A DNA stretch of 64,000 nt from UKL13-3 sp044353855. Lineage in GTDB: Bacteria > Bacteroidota > Bacteroidia > UKL13-3. A model generated the notes under the pieces. It saw only the letters and a list, made by a program, of their open reading frames with translations. It was not told the DNA's origin and did no database searches. The DNA lies in contig JBILBF010000002.1 in assembly GCA_044353855.1 (NCBI GenBank), forward strand, positions 709,145 through 773,144. The letters run 5' to 3'. Positions 18,338 to 27,800 of the stretch are shown here, one piece after another; position 1 is the first letter of the stretch, and the number at the start of each line of letters is the position of its first letter. Both the position numbers and the translations under genes were made by a program.

Positions 18338-19039
18338 TTAGAATTTCCAACCAAGACGAATACCCGAAGTACCAATTCCAAATCCGCTTACTTTAGCTTC
18401 TTGATCTATTTCTTTTGCATCTGGCGCGCCTGTAGCTTTTACTGTTGTTGTGGCCTCATTTAAAGTTACACTTGCCCAACCCCATTGAATTTCAGCTCCA
18501 AGGTAGATAGCATCTGTAAAATAATAGTCAGCACCTAGTACCAAATTTACACCGATACCCATACCTGATCTGTCTCCAGCTGTGTTAGCACCATCAATAA
18601 CAGCACTTGAACCTTGCGTGAAAGTAGTTCCATCAGCTGAATTTTCCCATTCTTCAGAAGCTCCTCCAAAAACCAATGGAATCGTAGCTCCAACATATGG
18701 AGATAATTTTGCTGTTCCAGCAAAGTGCTTCTCAACACCTGGTGCAAATGAAAATGAAGATGATTTAGCTACTGCAGAACCTTTTCCTCCTGTACCATCT
18801 GCTTTCTCATTGAAGTTTGTGGTAATTTTGTCACTTTCAAACACAAATTCTACGCGTGCTGCTAATCCATCAGCGATAAAATAACGTGCTCTAAGGTTAG
18901 GCGTAAACAAAGAAACTGGAGCAGTTCCTGTTTGAAACAACAAAGATGTTTCAATCGTTTTGTCGCCAGCAACTGGCTTTTGTGCAAAAGCTGCTACACC
19001 CGTAGCAACTAAAGCAAGAGATAGAATAATTTTTTTCAT
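18338..19039 (-). CDS. Outer-membrane beta-barrel protein
   Basis: A 233-residue protein with a clear signal peptide (MKKIILSLALVATGVAAFAQ) and a mature domain of alternating strands: LRARYFIADGLAARVEFVFES, SSFSFAPGVEKHF, LSPYVGATIPLVFGG, GIGVNLVLGADYYF, IYLGAEIQWGWASV and a terminal GIRLGWKF ending in Phe. This fits an eight- to ten-stranded OmpA/OprF-type porin-like barrel (PF13505-like). Pore or structural function is inferred. It has its own promoter (19067-19097) and terminator, so it is a single-gene unit. The decayed gene downstream may be a relative, though I see no strong similarity. Confidence 0.88.
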   Translation of the reverse strand: MKKIILSLALVATGVAAFAQKPVAGDKTIETSLLFQTGTAPVSLFTPNLRARYFIADGLAARVEFVFESDKITTNFNEKADGTGGKGSAVAKSSSFSFAPGVEKHFAGTAKLSPYVGATIPLVFGGASEEWENSADGTTFTQGSSAVIDGANTAGDRSGMGIGVNLVLGADYYFTDAIYLGAEIQWGWASVTLNEATTTVKATGAPDAKEIDQEAKVSGFGIGTSGIRLGWKF

Positions 19040-19066
19040 AAATTGATTTGTTTTGTTTTACGTCTA

Positions 19067-19097
19067 CGAACTTAGCATAGTATTTCACATTTGCAAA
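19067..19097 (-). promoter_or_regulatory. Promoter of the 18338 barrel gene (TTTG-N19-TAAGTTCG)
   Basis: On the minus strand TTTG (19097-19094) is followed after 19 nt by TAAGTTCG (19074-19067). The spacing equals that of the SRP RNA promoter. The start would fall near 19062, giving a leader of about 23 nt. Confidence 0.58.
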
Positions 19098-19330
19098 TAC
19101 GATGTTCAACGTACTTAATCGTTTTCCTCCCATTTTAACCCCTTTTTACTACTTTTCTATACACTTTTAGGGGGTTATCAACAGATTTAATCTTAACATA
19201 ATTGGGTAAAAAGCCTTTGTTAGAAAGAAACTACGAGGTAAATGAGCACTTATAATATGAATTTATATACAATCAGTTTACTCTAGAGTGATTCAGTAGC
19301 TTTAAATTATCCTGGTAAAATAAGGATACA

Positions 19331-19361
19331 AAAAAAGCATGCTAACGATTAGCATGCTTTT
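19331..19361 (-). terminator. Terminator of yceI
   Basis: A perfect 13-bp hairpin AAAAGCATGCTAA-cga-TTAGCATGCTTTT, with extra A's on the left that form a T tract on the minus strand, 26 nt after the yceI stop. Confidence 0.88.
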
Positions 19362-19386
19362 ATAAATAATGCATTAATAGAATAAC

Positions 19387-19998
19387 TTATTTTGCTGCTA
19401 CCAATCTCACTTTAACATTAAAATCATTATCAATAGCTTTATCACCAATACCTTCAATAAAAGATTTTGAGCCATATTTAATATCCCACTTGGTACGGTC
19501 AATCATAAAATCAGCATTTGCAATAACAGAAGAACCATTTACAACTATAATTGCTGGAAATTGAATTTGATTTGTAATTCCTTTGATAGTTAAGTCAGCA
19601 GTTACAGTGAAATTTTCAGCAGTTTTAGCCCCTTTGATTGCTTCCACTTTTTTAATTGACAGGATTGATTGGGTGTTTTTTTCTGTTGAAAAGAAATCTT
19701 CTGATTTTAAATGTCCTTCTAATTTACCTTTATATTCTCCTTGTAAATCTGTTACGTCAATACTCGTCATATCAACTATTACTATTCCACCTGTTACTGT
19801 TCCTTTGTCTACCATAATATTACCACTTGCAATATTTATGGTACCCGAATGTTCACCTGTTACTTTTTTGGCATTCCATTTAAATGTACTTGCTTTTGCA
19901 TCCACTTTTAACGTTTCACCTTTAGGTGCTTTTGGCCCGTTTGCCATTACTGTTAATCCCATAGCAATTAATGCTATCATTAATGTTCCTTTTTTCAT
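19387..19998 (-). CDS. YceI family periplasmic protein
   Basis: A 203-residue secreted protein with a signal peptide (MKKGTLMIALIAMGLTVMANG). The YceI lipocalin-like fold is shown by STFKWNAKKVTGEHSGTI near the start of the mature part, HLKSEDFFSTEKN, ADLTIKGITNQIQFP and MIDRTKWDIKYGS. The family binds polyisoprenoids or similar hydrophobic ligands in the periplasm. It is single-gene with its own terminator. I could not place a confident promoter in the AT-rich 239-nt gap upstream. Confidence 0.93.
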   Translation of the reverse strand: MKKGTLMIALIAMGLTVMANGPKAPKGETLKVDAKASTFKWNAKKVTGEHSGTINIASGNIMVDKGTVTGGIVIVDMTSIDVTDLQGEYKGKLEGHLKSEDFFSTEKNTQSILSIKKVEAIKGAKTAENFTVTADLTIKGITNQIQFPAIIVVNGSSVIANADFMIDRTKWDIKYGSKSFIEGIGDKAIDNDFNVKVRLVAAK

Positions 19999-20237
19999 AT
20001 TATTTTAATTTATTTGTTTTGATGAATAAGATAATAATTTTGAATTCAAATATATGTATATACATTTATTGTATTTACGTATTTTAAAGTGAAGATTTTT
20101 ATTTAATTGAATATGAGATTATTAAATTTTAAATATTGAAGAATAAGTAAGAATGAGAGTGATTTTAATTTTCAAACAAGGTGTTTTATATCAACCTAAA
20201 ACATGCTATTTAGTTAATCAGAAAAAAGAGTTAAAAA

Positions 20238-21104
20238 CTAACGTATATGTTTCCATCTTCGGTGACTCCAAAGCCATAATTCCGGATTGGCAATAATATC
20301 TCTCTCTAGTAAATGAGTATGTTGTTCAGTAATCCAATTATCAGGCGTATTTTTTGGATCCTCAGTTATCACTTTAAATGATGCTTCATAAAAGCCCCTT
20401 CTTATTCGTTGAATGTGAACATAAACAACTGGTCGATTCAATTTTTTAGCGATTTTTTCTGTGCCTAAAAAAACGGGGGTATCTTGATTCAAAAAAGGCA
20501 TCCAATGGCATGCATCCTTATTACTAGGTGTTTGATCTGCTAAAAAAGCAGTTGAGGTTAATAATTCCTTTCTGCGCATCATTTCTTTAATTGACAATTG
20601 CATTGGGATAAGTCCAACACCAAATCGAGAACGAAGTTTATGCATTAGCCATTCAAAAAAATCACTGCTTAATGGATGATACAATACATCTTGTTGAAAT
20701 ATGTGTTTTAATTGAAAACTTTGCCCACACCATTCCCAATTTCCATAATGGCCAAGTACAAATACAACAGGCCTTTTTTGATCAACAAAAGAACGTAAAA
20801 TCTCACTATTGTTAAAGGTGAATCTACGTTCAATTTCTTCGGGTGACATGACCAATAGTTTAAATGTTTCGGTAAATAAATCAATCATAAAAGCATAATA
20901 CTTTTTGCTAATTTGCTGGATTTCTAATTTAGTTTTATGAGGAAAAGCATTGGTTAAATTTTGATAAATAACTTTTTTACGATAACCAATAATATGGTAT
21001 CCTATAAAAAACAGAATATCAGAAATCACGTAAAATATCGTGAAGGGCATGTATACCAGAAGGTAAATTGGAAGTGACAGAAGTGAGTAGTAAATTTTCT
21101 TCAT
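20238..21104 (-). CDS. LpxL/HtrB-like lipid A acyltransferase
   Basis: A 288-residue inner-membrane protein with an N-terminal anchor (LLSLPIYLLVYMPFTIFYVISDILFF) and the lysophospholipid acyltransferase motif GHYGNWEW, giving H119 and E124 (H-x4-D/E). RNAFP-like QNLTNAFPHKT, ADQTPSNKDACHWMPFLNQDTPVFLGTEKIAKK and PELWLWSHRRWKH are hallmarks of LpxL/LpxM-type late acyltransferases that add a secondary acyl chain to lipid A. I start at the ATG at 21104; the frame is open to 21323, but the extra 73 codons run antisense to the neighbouring gene and break the signal-anchor pattern. Confidence 0.92.
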   Translation of the reverse strand: MKKIYYSLLSLPIYLLVYMPFTIFYVISDILFFIGYHIIGYRKKVIYQNLTNAFPHKTKLEIQQISKKYYAFMIDLFTETFKLLVMSPEEIERRFTFNNSEILRSFVDQKRPVVFVLGHYGNWEWCGQSFQLKHIFQQDVLYHPLSSDFFEWLMHKLRSRFGVGLIPMQLSIKEMMRRKELLTSTAFLADQTPSNKDACHWMPFLNQDTPVFLGTEKIAKKLNRPVVYVHIQRIRRGFYEASFKVITEDPKNTPDNWITEQHTHLLERDIIANPELWLWSHRRWKHIR

Positions 21105-21141
21105 TAACAACACGAATGTAAGTGTATGTTTGCCAAAATAA
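21105..21141. promoter_or_regulatory. Compact divergent promoter region
   Basis: Only 37 nt separate the two starts. A TATGTTTG (-7 type) lies at 21125-21132 for the plus strand, 9 nt from its ATG. CGAATGTA at 21113-21120 reads TACATTCG on the minus strand, 8 nt from that ATG. No convincing -33 TTTG is present for either, so both calls are tentative. Confidence 0.35.
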
Positions 21142-21588
21142 ATGGTTACCAAAGAAATTATAGTAGAAAAATGTAAACTCCTTATTTTGCAACGCATAAG
21201 CAATGCGGAGTATGCTATGAAAGCTGCACAAGAAGGTGCAAACAGTGAAGACAAAAGTAGTGCAGGTGATAAATATGAAACATCTCGTGCTATGGGACAA
21301 ATAGATAGGAATATGAATGCCAAACAACTTTTACAAGCTCAACAAGAACTAGCCGAATTAAGTAAAATAACTATTCAACAAAGTTCTGTAGTGAGACAAG
21401 GCACATTTGTTCGCACCGAACAAACGAAATATTTTATTGCAGTAGGATTAGGCTCACTCCAAATTGAAAACGAAACAGTTATTATACTATCACCAAAATC
21501 ACCATTAGCAATTGCATTAATGGGTAAAAAAGCAGGCGACAATTTAGTATTTAATCAAAAATCAACTAGAATACTTGAGGTAAGTTAA
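21142..21588 (+). CDS. GreA/GreB C-terminal-like domain protein
   Basis: A 148-residue cytosolic protein. The N-terminal half is helical with a conserved-looking SSAGDKYETSRAMGQIDRN stretch (about 39-57); the C-terminal half (about 75-148) resembles the FKBP-like domain of GreA/GreB, including ILSPKSPLAIALMGKKAGDNLVF. Databases often carry Bacteroidota relatives under a misleading 3-oxoacyl-ACP synthase name; no ketosynthase motif is present. A role at the RNA polymerase secondary channel is plausible but inferred, because the short coil lacks the classic GreA acidic-tip sequence. It is divergent from the acyltransferase. Confidence 0.75.
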   Translation: MVTKEIIVEKCKLLILQRISNAEYAMKAAQEGANSEDKSSAGDKYETSRAMGQIDRNMNAKQLLQAQQELAELSKITIQQSSVVRQGTFVRTEQTKYFIAVGLGSLQIENETVIILSPKSPLAIALMGKKAGDNLVFNQKSTRILEVS

Positions 21589-21616
21589 ATAGTATTTTTG
21601 CAAACAAAACTCATAT

Positions 21617-21648
21617 TTTGGTGTTTTAAGTTTGATAAAGTACATTTG
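21617..21648 (+). promoter_or_regulatory. Promoter of the acyl-ACP desaturase (TTTG-N20-TACATTTG)
   Basis: TTTG at 21617-21620 and TACATTTG at 21641-21648 with a 20-nt spacer. The start would fall near 21653, giving an 18-nt leader before the ATG. Confidence 0.55.
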
Positions 21649-21670
21649 GAACGAATAGTATAACAAATAC

Positions 21671-22654
21671 ATGGAGAATACAAAAAACGCTATCAATAGA
21701 AGCGAAGTAATGTTGCACTTGGGTAAATCTGTTGATCAATATACCGATGAGTTTTTAAAACCTATCGAAACCAATTGGCAAGCTTCAGAATTGTTACCCC
21801 TAACGTCTGATTCAAGTTTTATAGCCGATTTAAAAATTATACAAGAACAAGCAGAGGATTTATCATATGATTTACTTGCGGTTTTAGTTGCGGATACAAT
21901 TACGGAAGAAGCACTACCAACATATGAAACATGGCTTGCAGGTGTACAGGGTATTGACCAATATAACAATAACGGATGGATGAAATGGTTACGTGGATGG
22001 AGCGCTGAAGAAAATAGACATGGAGATGTATTAAATCGCTATTTATATTTAAGTGGGCGTATTAACATGAAAGAGTTTGAGGCATCTACCCAATTTTTGA
22101 TTGCAGATGGATTTAACAATGGCGCTGGAAATGACCCTTATAGAAATTTTGTTTATACAAGTTTTCAAGAATTAGCGACTAATATTTCACATAGAAGAGT
22201 AGCAAGTATTGCCAAACAACAAGGTAGTGCAATTTTATCAAAACTTTGCGGATTGGTTGCAGCTGATGAAGCAAGACATGCAAAGGCATATAAAACTTTT
22301 GTGAAACGAATATTAGAATTAGACCCGAATGAAATGATGCTGGCCTTTGAAGATATGATGCGTCAAAAAATTGCAATGCCATCACAGTTTTTACGTCAGC
22401 TGGGTGAAGAAACAGGTATATTTTCAAACTTTAGTGATGCAGCTCAACGTATTGGTGTGTATACAGCTTACGATTACACAGATATTTTAAAATCATTAAT
22501 TGAAGAGTGGGAAATTGGAGCAATAAGAGGATTACAAGAAAATGGCGAAAAAGCCAGAGATTATATTATGGCTTTACCCGACAGAATGAACAGAGTAGCT
22601 GAAAGATTAAGAATACCAGATACTCAGTATAAGTTTAACTGGATATTAGCTTAA
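21671..22654 (+). CDS. Acyl-ACP desaturase (soluble di-iron type)
   Basis: A 327-residue soluble ferritin-like di-iron desaturase of the plant stearoyl-ACP type. The iron ligands are visible: a Glu around residue 79-80 (DTITEEALPTYE), ExxH at E114-H117 (WSAEENRHGD), E167 (SFQELAT) and ExxH at E200-H203 (AADEARHAKAY). WMKWLRGWSAEENRHGD is near-diagnostic. The enzyme puts a cis double bond into acyl chains carried by ACP, using O2 and reduced ferredoxin. It has its own promoter and terminator, so it is likely regulated on its own, perhaps for membrane fluidity. Confidence 0.93.
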   Translation: MENTKNAINRSEVMLHLGKSVDQYTDEFLKPIETNWQASELLPLTSDSSFIADLKIIQEQAEDLSYDLLAVLVADTITEEALPTYETWLAGVQGIDQYNNNGWMKWLRGWSAEENRHGDVLNRYLYLSGRINMKEFEASTQFLIADGFNNGAGNDPYRNFVYTSFQELATNISHRRVASIAKQQGSAILSKLCGLVAADEARHAKAYKTFVKRILELDPNEMMLAFEDMMRQKIAMPSQFLRQLGEETGIFSNFSDAAQRIGVYTAYDYTDILKSLIEEWEIGAIRGLQENGEKARDYIMALPDRMNRVAERLRIPDTQYKFNWILA

Positions 22655-22676
22655 TAAAATAACAGACAAAAAATAG

Positions 22677-22712
22677 CGCCAATTTGAGTAACATTGAATT
22701 GGCGTTTTATTT
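22677..22712 (+). terminator. Terminator of the desaturase gene
   Basis: CGCCAATT/AATTGGCG forms an eight-pair stem with a 12-nt loop, followed by TTTTATTTT, 23 nt after the stop. Confidence 0.8.
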
Positions 22713-22720
22713 TACCAAAC

Positions 22721-23062
22721 ATGATAATATACGGAATAAAAAATTGTAGTACCATGAAAAAAGCTTTTTCATGGCTAGAAGATAATGGTGTGGCATATAC
22801 TTTTCATGATTACAAGACAAAAGGAATTACCGAAGAAAAAATTAAACAATGGCTCAAACATAAAAAAATGGAAGAGTTAATAAATACAAAAGGAACCACT
22901 TTCAAACAACTGAGCGAGGTTGCTAAAAACAGTGTTTTTAATACAGATAAAGCAATTGACTTAATGATTGAAAAACCATCGATGATAAAACGCCCTATCG
23001 TGGAAACAGGGAATGAAATTTTACTCGGATTTGAGCCTGAATTTTGGGATAAGCACATTTAG
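22721..23062 (+). CDS. ArsC/Spx-family thioredoxin-fold protein (YffB-like)
   Basis: A 113-residue protein with the ArsC-family fold: IYGIKNCSTMKKAFSWL with the redox Cys at position 9, YTFHDYKTKGI, and MIKRPIVE with the conserved Arg. The single Cys and the short length match the YffB/Spx-like branch, not a dedicated arsenate reductase; there are no ars genes nearby. Activity may be glutathione- or thiol-linked reduction; this is inference. I start at the ATG at 22721 because the longer frame from 22694 would overlap the preceding terminator. The membrane-protein gene follows 24 nt downstream. Confidence 0.88.
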   Translation: MIIYGIKNCSTMKKAFSWLEDNGVAYTFHDYKTKGITEEKIKQWLKHKKMEELINTKGTTFKQLSEVAKNSVFNTDKAIDLMIEKPSMIKRPIVETGNEILLGFEPEFWDKHI

Positions 23063-23086
23063 TCAAGAACTAAAGATATTGCCTCT

Positions 23087-24544
23087 ATGCAAACGCTTTG
23101 GAATATAAAGAATAGCTATCGATTTCTTTTAATAGGTATACTCGTTGCCATTAGCATTGGTGGTTTATTAAGTGAAAAAATACCCGTAAATAATGGCACT
23201 GGATGGGATGGTAAACATATTGCCCAATTAACTATTCATTTTCCAGAACTATTTGCATCTAACCAAATAGACTCCTATCAATATCAGCGAATATTTACTC
23301 CAGCAGTTATATATTACACTAGCCGCTTATTGGGTTGTTCATTATCGAATGAAAATATTGTTCAAGCATACTCTTTGTTTAATTTATGCTGTATCCTCAT
23401 TTCTGTATTCTTGTATTGGCGAATTTGTGCGTTGATAAACATACATTCCAATATAGAAACAATAGGTTTTGCAGCTCTTTTTTTTAACTATTTCACTTTA
23501 AAACTCACTTGGTACTATCCTGTACTTACCGATGCTACTGCCTTTACTTTTGGTATGCTTCTTACCTATTTATACATTGCCCAAAAAAAAATAGAACTGG
23601 TTATATTAGATATCATTGCTTCGGTTGTTTTTCCTTTAATGTTCGTCATTTCATTGCCTTTAGTCCTTCTTCAAACGAATACAATCATTTCTCAATGGTT
23701 GTTGCGAAAACGGTTATTTTCAATCGCATCATGGACAATTGGATTACTTATTTCGACCATAACTTGTTGGATTTACATTTTCCCATCTAGCGTATTACCC
23801 AAATACACTCTTGAACGTAATCTTGTGATGGTACCCATTGCCATTGCATTAACAACTTGGATATTGTTTCTTTTTTTCAAACAAATTCAACAACAAATGT
23901 CAAATCATCAACAGCATAAAAAGTTGATCAATTCCGTTATTCCATTCCTATCAATGGGTATAGGAGTAATCCTCATTTATACATTTATTGCGAGCCACAG
24001 TATCCCCGAAGATGTTTTCACTATCCAAACATTCACGCTCAACCTCATTCAACAAAACATCGATAATCCATTGGCCCCTATTGTTGCTCATGTAATGTAT
24101 ATTGGTCCAGGTATTTTACTAATAGGGATGTATTATAAGGAATATATTGCTCAAGTAATAAATTGGGGTGATTCATCAATAGTTTATCTTTCAATCTGTG
24201 TTGTGCTTTTATTATTGGGGTCAGAAACGCGCCAATTTATTCATGTTTTTCCTTTTCTAATGATCATGCTCATCAAAACACTTTCCAACATTACCATAAA
24301 ATTAAAACAAACAGTGGGTTTTGTTGCATTATGCCTCGTTATGAGCAAATATTGGTTACCCATTAACCGTGAAGGTATTTTTTCACAATATGATTATGCC
24401 CATTTCCCAGATCAACTTTACTTTATGAATCAAGGTCCATTTTGTAGCGATTTAGGATATTGGATTCATGTTGCTTGTGTAATAGTGGCTCTGTTTATAT
24501 TATGGCGATTACGCCTTATTAATCAAATCAGTACATCAACCTAA
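23087..24544 (+). CDS. Polytopic membrane protein, possible GT-C glycosyltransferase
   Basis: A 485-residue protein with about eleven to twelve transmembrane segments and no recognised name. The first periplasmic loop holds an acidic WDGKH motif (GTGWDGKHIAQLTIHFP, about 38-54), then YQYQRIFTPAVIYY. An acidic residue in the first loop followed by an R-x-x-x-P pattern is seen in GT-C fold enzymes that use polyprenyl-phosphate sugars (PMT, PIG-V and relatives). On that basis I suggest, but cannot show, a membrane glycosyltransferase. It is probably co-transcribed with the ArsC-like gene. Its 3' end overlaps the minus-strand remnant at 24536-24859. Confidence 0.7.
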   Translation: MQTLWNIKNSYRFLLIGILVAISIGGLLSEKIPVNNGTGWDGKHIAQLTIHFPELFASNQIDSYQYQRIFTPAVIYYTSRLLGCSLSNENIVQAYSLFNLCCILISVFLYWRICALINIHSNIETIGFAALFFNYFTLKLTWYYPVLTDATAFTFGMLLTYLYIAQKKIELVILDIIASVVFPLMFVISLPLVLLQTNTIISQWLLRKRLFSIASWTIGLLISTITCWIYIFPSSVLPKYTLERNLVMVPIAIALTTWILFLFFKQIQQQMSNHQQHKKLINSVIPFLSMGIGVILIYTFIASHSIPEDVFTIQTFTLNLIQQNIDNPLAPIVAHVMYIGPGILLIGMYYKEYIAQVINWGDSSIVYLSICVVLLLLGSETRQFIHVFPFLMIMLIKTLSNITIKLKQTVGFVALCLVMSKYWLPINREGIFSQYDYAHFPDQLYFMNQGPFCSDLGYWIHVACVIVALFILWRLRLINQISTST

Positions 24545-24859
24545 AATCCAAAAATTAGCCACATGCCCATGCACTAATACATTGGTTTTAACACTCCATT
24601 TTTTATGTATTTTGTTGGCAAAACCATACGTTGGTATAACAAAGTAAAATAGCCAATGGGGTTGGTAAAGTATATGTCCAATTGTTGATTCAAAGAAATT
24701 TCCCCATCAAAAATGCTTGTCCGCCAAATATGCTCTATCTGAATGAAGAGACGGAATTAAAGTCATCCTTTCTAAGTCATTCATATTGAAAAGTTTTGGT
24801 CCCTTACTTTTATGATGCTGGGTATGTCCAAAAAATAGCGACTCAAATGTTAAAGGCAT
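24536..24859 (-). pseudogene. Possible gene remnant downstream of icmF
   Basis: In the 345-nt space after icmF the minus strand holds a 108-codon reading frame from ATG 24859 to TGA 24536 interrupted by one TGA at 24709-24707. The translation looks protein-like and is rich in His and aromatics: first part MPLTFESLFFGHTQHHKSKG, second part from WGNFFESTIGHILYQP to NVLVHGHVANFWILG. It is in phase with icmF, just past its stop. I recognise no family (HTQHH resembles a desaturase histidine box, but nothing else supports that). It could be chance in AT-rich DNA: a second frame here is also open for about 50 codons. Confidence 0.3.
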
Positions 24860-24889
24860 TTTCCAATATATCCATTGAATGCACTCCCG

Positions 24890-27800
24890 TTACATGTTTC
24901 TTCTATACTGCCCTCCAACCTCAAATAACGAATGGGTAATTTGACCAAGTGAACAATATTTAACTGTATCCATTAACTCAGCGAATATGTTTCCATTATG
25001 AATAGCTACCTGTTGTAATTTAAGCAACATTTCTTTTCCTTTTTCGGCATTGGCAGTTTTAAGTTCGTTCAACATTTTAATTTGAAACTCTTTTTCTTCC
25101 GTTGTTGAGCGGATTACTTCTTTAGGCAAAACTGTAGGCGAACCTTTGCTTGATAAAAATGTATTGACACCAATAATGGGGAATTCACCCGTATGTTTTT
25201 GCATTTCGTAATACATACTTTCTTCTTGTATTTTATTGCGTTGGTACATGGTTTCCATTGCACCAAGCACACCTCCACGTTCTGTTATTTTATCAAACTC
25301 AGCCAATACAGCTTCTTCTACAATATCAGTAAGTTCTTCAATAATAAATGAGCCCTGTAATGGATTTTCATTTTTAGCTAACCCCAATTCTTTATTAATA
25401 ATTAATTGAATAGCCATAGCACGCCTTACCGATTCTTCGGTTGGTGTGGTAATAGCTTCATCATAAGCATTGGTGTGAAGCGAATTGCAATTATCGTAAA
25501 TAGCATATAGTGCTTGTAGGGTAGTACGAATATCGTTAAAGTCAATTTCTTGTGCATGCAAACTGCGACCTGATGTTTGAATATGGTATTTAAGCATTTG
25601 CGAACGCTCATTTCCTCCATATTTTAACTTCATTGCTTTGGCCCAAATTCTTCGACTTACTCTACCAATTACTGAATACTCAGGATCAATTCCATTAGAG
25701 AAAAAGAAAGATAAGTTTGGAGCAAAATCATCAATATTCATTCCTCTACTTAAGTAATATTCTACAAAAGTAAATCCATTAGAAAGTGTAAGTGCCAATT
25801 GTGTTATTGGGTTAGCACCGGCTTCGGCAATATGGTAACCACTAATAGATACTGAATAAAAATTACGTACCGCATTATCTATAAAATATTGCTGTACATC
25901 TCCCATAACACGTAAAGAAAATTCTGTTGAAAAAATACACGTATTTTGTGCTTGGTCTTCTTTTAAAATATCGGCCTGTACCGTTCCTCGAACCTGCTTC
26001 AATGTATCCATTTTAATTTTTGCATACACATCGGCAGGCAAAACCATATCTCCAGTAACACCTAATAAAAGTAGTCCCAAGCCATCATTGCTTTCGGGTA
26101 AAGTTTCATTGTAAGTAGGACGAGAGGTTCCATTCTTTTTAAATATTGCGTCTATCTTTTTGTTTACCTCTGTTTCCAATCCATTGGCTTTAATATATAA
26201 TTCGCATTGCTGATCAATAGCCGCATTCATAAAAAAGGCACAAATAATAGCAGCAGGTCCATTGATAGTCATGGAAACTGATGTTTTAGGATCGGCTAAA
26301 TTAAAACCTGAATACAATTTTTTGGCTGCATCTAAACTCCACACACTCACTCCCGAATTTCCTACTTTTCCATAAATATCTGGTCGATGGTCAGGGTCGT
26401 TTCCATATAAAGTTACCGAATCAAAAGCAGTACTTAATCGTTTGGCAGGCATGCCTTGTGATACATAATGAAAACGTTTATTGGTTCGCTCTGGCCCGCC
26501 TTCTCCCGCAAACATTCGAGTAGGATCTTCGCCTTCACGTTTAAACGGATAAATACCCGCTGTATAAGGAAAATCTCCAGGAAAATTCTCTTGTAAAGTC
26601 CACCGTAAAATTTCACCCCAAGCTGTATATCTTGGCACCGATACTTTAGGTATTTGTGTTTGCGAAAGTGATGTTGAATGTGTCGCTATTTTGAGTTCTT
26701 TATCACGCACTTTAAACAAGTAAAACTCATTGGTGTATTGGGCTTTTTTGGCTTGCCAGTTTTCAAGTATTAATTTATTTCGAGGATCAAGGTTAAGTTC
26801 AATTTCGGTATATGCAGCTTGTAATGCAGTTATCAATTTGGAGTCTGAATTTTTGAGTTCTGTAAGCGTAGCAATGGCAGTGTTTAATCCATCTAGTTTA
26901 GCTGCTATTGCTACTTGTTTGTTTACCCATTTATCATAATTGCGGTTATTCTCTGTAATTTCTGATAAATAGCGTGTGCGAGATGGGGGTATAATGTAAA
27001 TTTTCTCACTCATTTCCTCACTAATATGATACGTTGAGGTTAAATCCGCGCCTGTTTTTTCAACAATTTTGTCCATTATAGCCTTGTACAACCGATTCAT
27101 TCCTGGATCGTTGAATTGAGAAGCTATAGTTCCAAAAACAGGCATTTCATCAGGGTTTTGATCAAACAGTTTATGGTTACGTTGGTATTGTTTTTTTACG
27201 TCCCTAAGTGCATCTAATGCTCCTTTTTTGTCAAACTTATTAATAGAAATGATATCGGCAAAATCCAACATATCAATTTTTTCAAGTTGTGTTGCAGCTC
27301 CATATTCGGGAGTCATTACATACAAACTGGTATTGCTGTGTTCAATAATTTCAGTATCGCTTTGGCCAATTCCCGATGTTTCTAAGATAATTAAATCAAA
27401 ACCTGCTGCTTTAACAATATCTACTGCTTCTTTTACATATTTGGAAAGTGCCAGATTACTTTGTCGAGTAGCTAATGAGCGCATATACACCCTAGGATTT
27501 TTAATTGCATTCATGCGAATGCGATCACCTAATAGTGCACCACCTGTTTTTCGTTTACTTGGGTCTACCGAGATGATAGCAATGGTTTTGGTTTTAAAAT
27601 CCAATAAAAATCTTCGCACCAATTCATCTACTAATGATGATTTACCAGATCCACCGGTTCCGGTAATACCTAATATAGGTATTGTTGTTTGGGATTGTGT
27701 GTTGTTATGAATTTGTTGTAAAACGTTCTCAAATTCAAGAGGGAAATTTTCAGCTGCCGATATTAATTTAGCAATTGATTTATAGTCTTTATCTTTTAAA

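Noticed and set aside
21105..21323. 73-codon N-terminal extension of the LpxL-like gene
   Set aside because: It is entirely antisense to the GreA-C-like gene and displaces the membrane anchor from the N-terminus.
24536..24859. Recoding of TGA as Trp or selenocysteine to join the frame after icmF
   Set aside because: Every other gene in the window uses TGA, if at all, as a stop, and no SECIS-like hairpin is apparent after it. Decay or chance is simpler.
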